Origin: a bacterium
Lineage (GTDB): Bacteria > Krumholzibacteriota > Krumholzibacteria > LZORAL124-64-63
Assembly: GCA_003646045.1 (NCBI GenBank)
Contig: QNDV01000057.1
Coordinates: 1 to 9,675 of the forward strand
Length of the DNA: 9,675 nucleotides
Direction: 5' to 3'
Positions 5,599 to 9,675 of the stretch are shown piece after piece. Below the pieces are notes generated by a model. The model had not been told where the DNA came from. It saw only the letters and a list, made by a program, of their open reading frames with translations, and did no database searches. The translations under genes and the position numbers were made by a program. The first letter of the stretch is position 1; each line of letters opens with the position of its first letter.

Positions 5599-6750
5599 TT
5601 GAGCGATCAACCTGTTCTCAAGACCACTCCGCTGACAGCCTGGCACCATGACCACGGGGCCAGGATGGTCGAGTACGCCGGTTTCGAGATGCCCGTGCAG
5701 TACGAAGGTGTCCTGGCCGAGCATGCGGCCTGCCGTGACCGGGTGGGTCTTTTCGACATCACCCATATGGGCGAGATCGAGGTGACGGGTTCCGCGGCCG
5801 GCACCTGGCTGGACTCCCTGGTTACCAACCGGGTGGTCGGTGTGGCGGTGGGCGGTATCGTCTACACGGCCATGTGCCGCGAGGATGGCGGCGTGCTGGA
5901 CGACATGCTCATCTACCACCTGGACGCAGAGACCTGGATGGTCGTCTGTAACGCCGCGAACCACGGGAAGATCGCCGCCTGGCTCCAGTCCCATCTGCCG
6001 GCGAACGGTGTCAGTCTGGACGACATGAGTGACCGCACCGCGCTGATCGCGGTGCAGGGCCCCGACTCGCGCGATCTGCTGACGCTGTTGGAGGCCCTGG
6101 CGGGACACAGCGAAACGGTGGACGCCCTCGGCTTCTACGAGACTTTCAGCCTGGATGGTCCGGATGGTCGCTGGGTGGTTTCGCGCACCGGCTATACGGG
6201 TGAGCACGGTTACGAGCTGTACCTGCCCAACGCAGACGCCCTCGGCGTCTGGGAGGAATTGATGGCCAAGGGAGCCGACCTCGGTGTACAGCCGGTGGGA
6301 CTGGCGGCTCGTGACACCCTGCGGTTCGAGGTCTGCTACTGCCTGTACGGCCACGAACTGGGTGAGGACATCACCCCGCTTGAGGCGGGCATCCGCTGGG
6401 CAGTGAAACTGAAGAAGGAAGCATTCATCGGCAAGGACGCCCTGGTGGCCCAGAAGGCCGCCGGCGTTCCGCGCAAGCTGGTCTGCCTCGAGATCACCGG
6501 CCGTGGCATCGCCCGGCAGGATGCCCGGGTCAAGACCGGTGACCGCGATGTGGGCCATGTTACCAGCGGCACCTTCAGTCCGACCTTCAAGCGGCCCCTG
6601 GCCCTGGCGCTGGTGGCTGCCGATACGCCCGATGGCGATTTGACCATAGACGTGCGGGGCCGTGACGTGGCTTGCCGCACAACCAAATTTCCGTTCCTGG
6701 CGGCCCGCACCAAGGGTGACCCCCGGGCCGCGCGCACGCTGTCCGAGTGA
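5599..6750 (+). CDS. gcvT: Glycine cleavage system T-protein (aminomethyltransferase)
   Basis: GcvT takes the aminomethyl group from the lipoyl arm of GcvH, transfers the carbon to tetrahydrofolate to give 5,10-methylene-THF and releases ammonia. Landmarks, counted from the TTG start, are KTTPLTAWH near the N-terminus, FDITHMGEIEVTG, LDD with Asp101 and Asp102 (the family's catalytic aspartate region), SRTGYTGEHGYELY (Arg196, folate-site motif), AARDTLRFEV followed by LYGHELGEDITPLEAGI, and HVTSGTFSPTF near the C-terminus. I prefer TTG at 5599, giving 383 residues: GGAG (5586-5589) lies nine bases upstream and the protein then starts at SDQPVLKTTPL, as relatives do. The alternative GTG at 5584 has no ribosome binding site and would absorb that GGAG into the coding sequence. 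It is the first gene of gcvT-gcvH-gcvPA-gcvPB, and a 25-base gap with TGGAGG leads to gcvH. The EVCYCLYG segment carries two cysteines where many relatives have small or hydrophobic residues. Confidence 0.95.
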   Translation: MSDQPVLKTTPLTAWHHDHGARMVEYAGFEMPVQYEGVLAEHAACRDRVGLFDITHMGEIEVTGSAAGTWLDSLVTNRVVGVAVGGIVYTAMCREDGGVLDDMLIYHLDAETWMVVCNAANHGKIAAWLQSHLPANGVSLDDMSDRTALIAVQGPDSRDLLTLLEALAGHSETVDALGFYETFSLDGPDGRWVVSRTGYTGEHGYELYLPNADALGVWEELMAKGADLGVQPVGLAARDTLRFEVCYCLYGHELGEDITPLEAGIRWAVKLKKEAFIGKDALVAQKAAGVPRKLVCLEITGRGIARQDARVKTGDRDVGHVTSGTFSPTFKRPLALALVAADTPDGDLTIDVRGRDVACRTTKFPFLAARTKGDPRAARTLSE

Positions 6751-6775
6751 CAGCCCAACACCACTGGAGGCAACC

Positions 6776-7153
6776 ATGGTGCCCGACGATCGCAAGTACA
6801 CGCAGGAACACGAGTGGGTCGTCGTCGAAGGCGACACCGGAACAATCGGCGTGACGGATTACGCGGCCGGTGAACTGGGGGACATCGTCTTCGTCGAATT
6901 GCCCGAGCCCGGGACGGAATTCAGCCAGGGCGATACGGTTGGTACCATCGAATCGGTCAAGGCCGTGGCTGATCTCTACGTGCCGGTGTCGGGTGAGATC
7001 CTGGAAGTCAACGAAGCCGTGGCCGATACGCCGGAACTGCTCAACAGTTCGCCCATGGACGACGGTTGGCTCATGAAGGTCCGCCTGGCCGACCCGACCG
7101 AGATCGAGCGACTCATGGATGCGGGCGCCTACTCCGAACTCACGGGAGGCTGA
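6776..7153 (+). CDS. gcvH: Glycine cleavage system H-protein (lipoyl carrier)
   Basis: GcvH is the small cytoplasmic shuttle whose lipoyl-lysine carries the aminomethyl group from the P-protein to GcvT and is then reoxidised by the L-protein. The 125-residue product has the standard single lipoyl-domain layout: YTQEHEWV at the start, GVTDYAAGELGDIVFVELP, then GTIESVKAVADLY with the modified lysine at Lys62, PVSGEILEVNEAV, and a C-terminal GWLMKVRLAD...LMDAGAYSELTG. Length is normal for the family. The ATG at 6776 is chosen because TGGAGG at 6765-6770 is correctly spaced and the protein then begins just before the conserved block. A longer in-frame reading from 6662 would run deep into gcvT and is not credible. 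The seven-base gap to gcvPA indicates tight cotranscription. A lipoate ligase or LipA/LipB must supply the cofactor; none is in the window. Confidence 0.96.
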   Translation: MVPDDRKYTQEHEWVVVEGDTGTIGVTDYAAGELGDIVFVELPEPGTEFSQGDTVGTIESVKAVADLYVPVSGEILEVNEAVADTPELLNSSPMDDGWLMKVRLADPTEIERLMDAGAYSELTGG

Positions 7154-7160
7154 CCGGATC

Positions 7161-8525
7161 ATGGCCTACGTGCCCCACACACCCGAGGACATCCGCGGCA
7201 TGCTCGACGTCATCGGCGTCGGGAAACTGGATGACCTCTTTGCCGATTTGCCCGCGGACGTGCGGCTCGAGGGTGGACTGGATCTGCCCGACGGACTGAC
7301 CGAGGAAGAGGTTCGCCGCTATTTCGTGGGTGCGGCCGCCCGTAATCACGGGACTTCGGAACTCGTCTCGTTCCTGGGTGGCGGTGTCTATGACAGCATC
7401 ATTCCCGCCGTGTGCGACGCGATCGTCTCGCGCAGCGAGTTTCTTACCGCCTACACGCCGTACCAGCCCGAGGTTTCCCAGGGCACCCTGCAGGCCATCT
7501 ACGAATGGCAGAGCTTCGTCTGTCGACTGACCGGCATGGACGTGGCCAACGCCAGCATGTACGACGGTGCCACGGCCCTGGGCGAGGCTCTGGCGGTGGC
7601 GGTGGCGGCCAGACGCCGTCAAGCCGTGGTGGTTCCGGCGACTCTCAATCCCCGTTACCGCCGGGTGGTGAACACCATGCTCGGTGGCACCGGTGTGGAG
7701 GTCATCGAGGCTCCGGCGGGTCCCGACGGTACCACGGATCCCGTCCGCCTGGCGGAACTCGTGGACGACAAGGTGGCCGCCGTGGTCATCCAGAATCCCA
7801 ACTACCTGGGCCTGGTGGAACCGACAGACGAGTTGGCCGCGGCTGCGGCCGCCGGCGGTGCCGTGGTGGTGGCATGCGTGAACCCGGTCTCCCTGGCAGT
7901 GCTGCGGACTCCGGCCGAGTACGGCGCGGAAATGGTGGTGGGTGAGGCCCAACCCTTCGGTATTCCCCAGGGGTGGGGTGGACCCCTGCTGGGCTTTTTC
8001 GCCTGCACCGACAAGCACAAGCGACGCCTGCCCGGTCGTATAGTGGGACGTACCCGGGACAACCGGGGCCAGAAGGGCTACGTACTTACGCTGCAGACCC
8101 GCGAACAGCACATCCGCCGCGAGAAGGCCACGAGCAATATCTGTTCGAACCAGGGACTGAACGCCCTGCGGGCCACGGTCTACCTTGCCATGCTGGGTAC
8201 CGAGGGGCTGCAGGAACTGGGGGAAGCCAATCTGGTGCGGGCTGCTGCCCTGCGCCGTCGCCTGGCGCTGATCGAGGGCGTGGAATTGCCCTTTGCGGGT
8301 CCGGTCTTCAACGAGGTGGTGGTGCGCTTGCCCCGCCCCGCCGCGGCCTTCAATGTCTTTGCCCGTTCGCGGGGCGTACTGGCCGGCATTTCCCTGCACG
8401 GTCTGGCGGGCTGTGGCGAAGGCGACCTGCTGGTGGCTGTCACGGAGAAACGCACGAGCCGGGACCTGGAGTGCCTGGCCGCGGTGCTGACGGAATATCT
8501 TGCTGACGGTGAGGTGGCGGAATGA
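7161..8525 (+). CDS. gcvPA: Glycine dehydrogenase (decarboxylating) subunit 1
   Basis: GcvPA is the N-terminal half of a split P-protein; with GcvPB it decarboxylates glycine and transfers the aminomethyl group to lipoyl-GcvH. The 454-residue product starts YVPHTPEDIRGMLD, as family members do. It contains FLGGGVYDSIIP, TAYTPYQPEVSQGTLQ, YDGATALGEA, EAQPFGIPQGWGGPLLGFFA and the near-invariant LTLQTREQHIRREKATSNIC. The catalytic PLP-lysine belongs to the partner subunit, so its absence here is expected. The ATG at 7161 lies seven bases after the gcvH stop; GGGAGG at 7144-7149, inside the end of gcvH, is the likely ribosome binding site (11-base spacing). An in-frame ATG at 7119 would overlap gcvH and lacks a better site. 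The last codons overlap gcvPB by ATGA (8522-8525), so translational coupling is likely and would favour equal subunit amounts. Confidence 0.96.
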   Translation: MAYVPHTPEDIRGMLDVIGVGKLDDLFADLPADVRLEGGLDLPDGLTEEEVRRYFVGAAARNHGTSELVSFLGGGVYDSIIPAVCDAIVSRSEFLTAYTPYQPEVSQGTLQAIYEWQSFVCRLTGMDVANASMYDGATALGEALAVAVAARRRQAVVVPATLNPRYRRVVNTMLGGTGVEVIEAPAGPDGTTDPVRLAELVDDKVAAVVIQNPNYLGLVEPTDELAAAAAAGGAVVVACVNPVSLAVLRTPAEYGAEMVVGEAQPFGIPQGWGGPLLGFFACTDKHKRRLPGRIVGRTRDNRGQKGYVLTLQTREQHIRREKATSNICSNQGLNALRATVYLAMLGTEGLQELGEANLVRAAALRRRLALIEGVELPFAGPVFNEVVVRLPRPAAAFNVFARSRGVLAGISLHGLAGCGEGDLLVAVTEKRTSRDLECLAAVLTEYLADGEVAE

Positions 8526-9675
8526 GCCCTGAGAAACGTACTCCCGGTCGCTGGAATGCCAGCCTGCCCGCATCAGTTTTCGATCAGGGTAGCCCGGGCC
8601 GTCGGGCCCTGACCTTCCCGGCCTGGGACGGGGAAGAGGTGGCTGTGGAACTGCCTGCCGGCGTGCGTCGTGCGGTACCGGCGGATCTGCCTTCGCTGAG
8701 CGAGTCCGAGGTGATGCGGCACTTCACGGCCATGTCCTGCCTGAATCACCATATCGAGCGCGGCATGTATCCCCTGGGCAGTTGTACCATGAAGTACAAT
8801 CCCCGGCTCAACGAACAGGTCGTCGCCCTGCCGGGCCTGGCTGATCTCCACCCCGAGCAGGGTGTCGAGGATATACAGGGTCTGTTGGCCGCCCTCAGGC
8901 TGCTCGAGGATTCCCTCTGCGAGATCACCGGCTTCGCGGCCTGCAGTCTGCTGCCGGCGGCCGGTGCCCACGGCGAATACCTGGGCATGCTGTTGATTCG
9001 TGCACTGCATGAGGCCAACGGCGAAACCGAGCGCACCGAGATCCTGATTCCGGACAGTGCCCACGGCACCAACCCCGCCTCGGTGGTAGCCGTGGGCCTG
9101 GAGCCGCGCACTATCGCTTCGCGGGCGGATGGGCGCATCGACCTGGCGGTCCTGCGTGAAGCGGTCGGGCCACACACGGCAGGAATCATGATCACCAATC
9201 CCAACACCCTGGGGCTCTTTGAACATGATATCCGGGCGGTGGCCGACATCATCCACGCCGCCGGAGGTCGCCTGTACATGGATGGTGCCAACATGAACGC
9301 CATCATGGGCAAGGCACGGCCGGGGGACATGGGATTCGATGTGGTGCATCTGAACCTGCACAAGACCTTCAGCACTCCCCACGGCGGTGGTGGACCGGGT
9401 GCGGGTCCCATCTGCGTCACCGAGGAGTTGGCGGCGTTCCTGCCCGGCCCGCGTATCACGGGTTCGGACACCGAGGGCTGGGATCTGGAGCGCAGTCCGG
9501 AAACCCCCGAAGACACCCAGATCCACTCGTTCTACGGCAACACGGGGGTCTGCCTGCGGGCCCTGGCCTACATCCTGCGCAACGGGGGAGACGGCCTGAC
9601 GCGGGTCACCGAGTGTGCTGTTCTCAACGCCAACTACCTGCTGGCGCGGATCGGTTCCGTCCTGCCGGTTCCCCA
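8522..9675 (+). CDS. gcvPB: Glycine dehydrogenase (decarboxylating) subunit 2 (C-terminus cut by window edge)
   Basis: GcvPB is the PLP-carrying C-terminal half of the split P-protein. From the ATG at 8522, 384 codons are visible; full-length proteins are around 480-510 residues, so roughly the last hundred are missing. Landmarks are GMYPLGSCTMKYNPRLNE, LHPEQGVEDIQG, LPAAGAHGEYLGMLLI, IPDSAHGTNPAS, ITNPNTLGLFE, YMDGANMNAIMGKARPGDMG and HLNLHKTFSTPHGGGGPGAG. Lys281 in LHKTF is the expected Schiff-base lysine, followed by the glycine-rich loop typical of decarboxylating glycine dehydrogenases. The start codon overlaps the gcvPA stop by four bases, and GAGG at 8511-8514 is a well-spaced ribosome binding site inside gcvPA. 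The reading frame is open to the edge with no sign of damage. Whether a dihydrolipoamide dehydrogenase or lipoate ligase follows cannot be seen. Confidence 0.96.
   Translation, partial: MSPEKRTPGRWNASLPASVFDQGSPGRRALTFPAWDGEEVAVELPAGVRRAVPADLPSLSESEVMRHFTAMSCLNHHIERGMYPLGSCTMKYNPRLNEQVVALPGLADLHPEQGVEDIQGLLAALRLLEDSLCEITGFAACSLLPAAGAHGEYLGMLLIRALHEANGETERTEILIPDSAHGTNPASVVAVGLEPRTIASRADGRIDLAVLREAVGPHTAGIMITNPNTLGLFEHDIRAVADIIHAAGGRLYMDGANMNAIMGKARPGDMGFDVVHLNLHKTFSTPHGGGGPGAGPICVTEELAAFLPGPRITGSDTEGWDLERSPETPEDTQIHSFYGNTGVCLRALAYILRNGGDGLTRVTECAVLNANYLLARIGSVLPVP

Noticed and set aside
6662..6775. Extended upstream start for gcvH inside gcvT
   Set aside because: The GcvH family begins at the conserved block just after the ATG at 6776, which has its own TGGAGG site; the extension is out-of-frame gcvT sequence.
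5530..6837. 435-codon open frame on the minus strand antisense to gcvT
   Set aside because: It is a shadow of the conserved GcvT frame. The composition is His/Gln/Gly-rich as expected for an antisense frame, with no domain signal.
7140..8573. 477-codon open frame on the minus strand antisense to gcvPA
   Set aside because: The plus-strand product matches glycine dehydrogenase subunit 1 along its whole length. Long antisense frames are expected in DNA with strong G/C third positions, and the translation shows no recognisable motif.
8573..9526. 317-codon minus-strand frame antisense to gcvPB
   Set aside because: The plus strand carries the PLP-lysine motif and all expected GcvPB blocks; the antisense frame is a GC-driven shadow.

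Overview
The window looks like ordinary chromosomal DNA from a GC-rich Gram-negative bacterium. The supporting signs are strong G/C preference at third codon positions, a lipobox lipoprotein with a SPOR (peptidoglycan-binding) domain, a Sec-exported cyclophilin and good GGAGG-type ribosome binding sites. I cannot place the lineage from this sequence alone. The split glycine decarboxylase (separate gcvPA and gcvPB) and the general look of GcvT argue against an enterobacterium; an FCB-type or similar deep-branching phylum is a guess. I see no tRNA, rRNA, CRISPR, insertion sequence, phage gene or sign of recent transfer.

Layout. Positions 1-1123 (minus) hold a class V PLP-dependent aminotransferase of the cysteine desulfurase type, whose last few residues run off the left edge. 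A 146-bp divergent intergenic region (1124-1269) carries a good sigma70-like promoter and a cluster of short TGTCCG repeats. Rightward from it lies an envelope/repair group: a SPOR lipoprotein (1270-1866), a signal-peptide cyclophilin (1887-2624) and a UvrA-type excinuclease ATPase (2630-5488). The gaps here are only 20 and 5 bases, so the three are probably one transcript. A gap of about 110 bases (5489-5598) holds two small hairpins and a weak promoter candidate.

The right half is a glycine cleavage operon in the order gcvT (5599-6750, probable TTG start), gcvH (6776-7153), gcvPA (7161-8525) and gcvPB (8522 to the right edge, incomplete). Junctions are 25 bases, 7 bases and an ATGA overlap. 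GcvPA and GcvPB together form the P-protein that decarboxylates glycine and loads aminomethyl onto the lipoyl arm of GcvH. GcvT then passes the one-carbon unit to tetrahydrofolate and releases ammonia. The L-protein (dihydrolipoamide dehydrogenase) that reoxidises GcvH is not in the window.

All genes are intact apart from the two cut by the window edges. Every one belongs to a known family, and I found no convincing undescribed system. The points most worth a second look are a roughly 30-residue insertion in the cyclophilin, a UvrA with several non-consensus motif positions encoded right behind that cyclophilin, the repeat cluster in the divergent promoter region, and the probable TTG start of gcvT.
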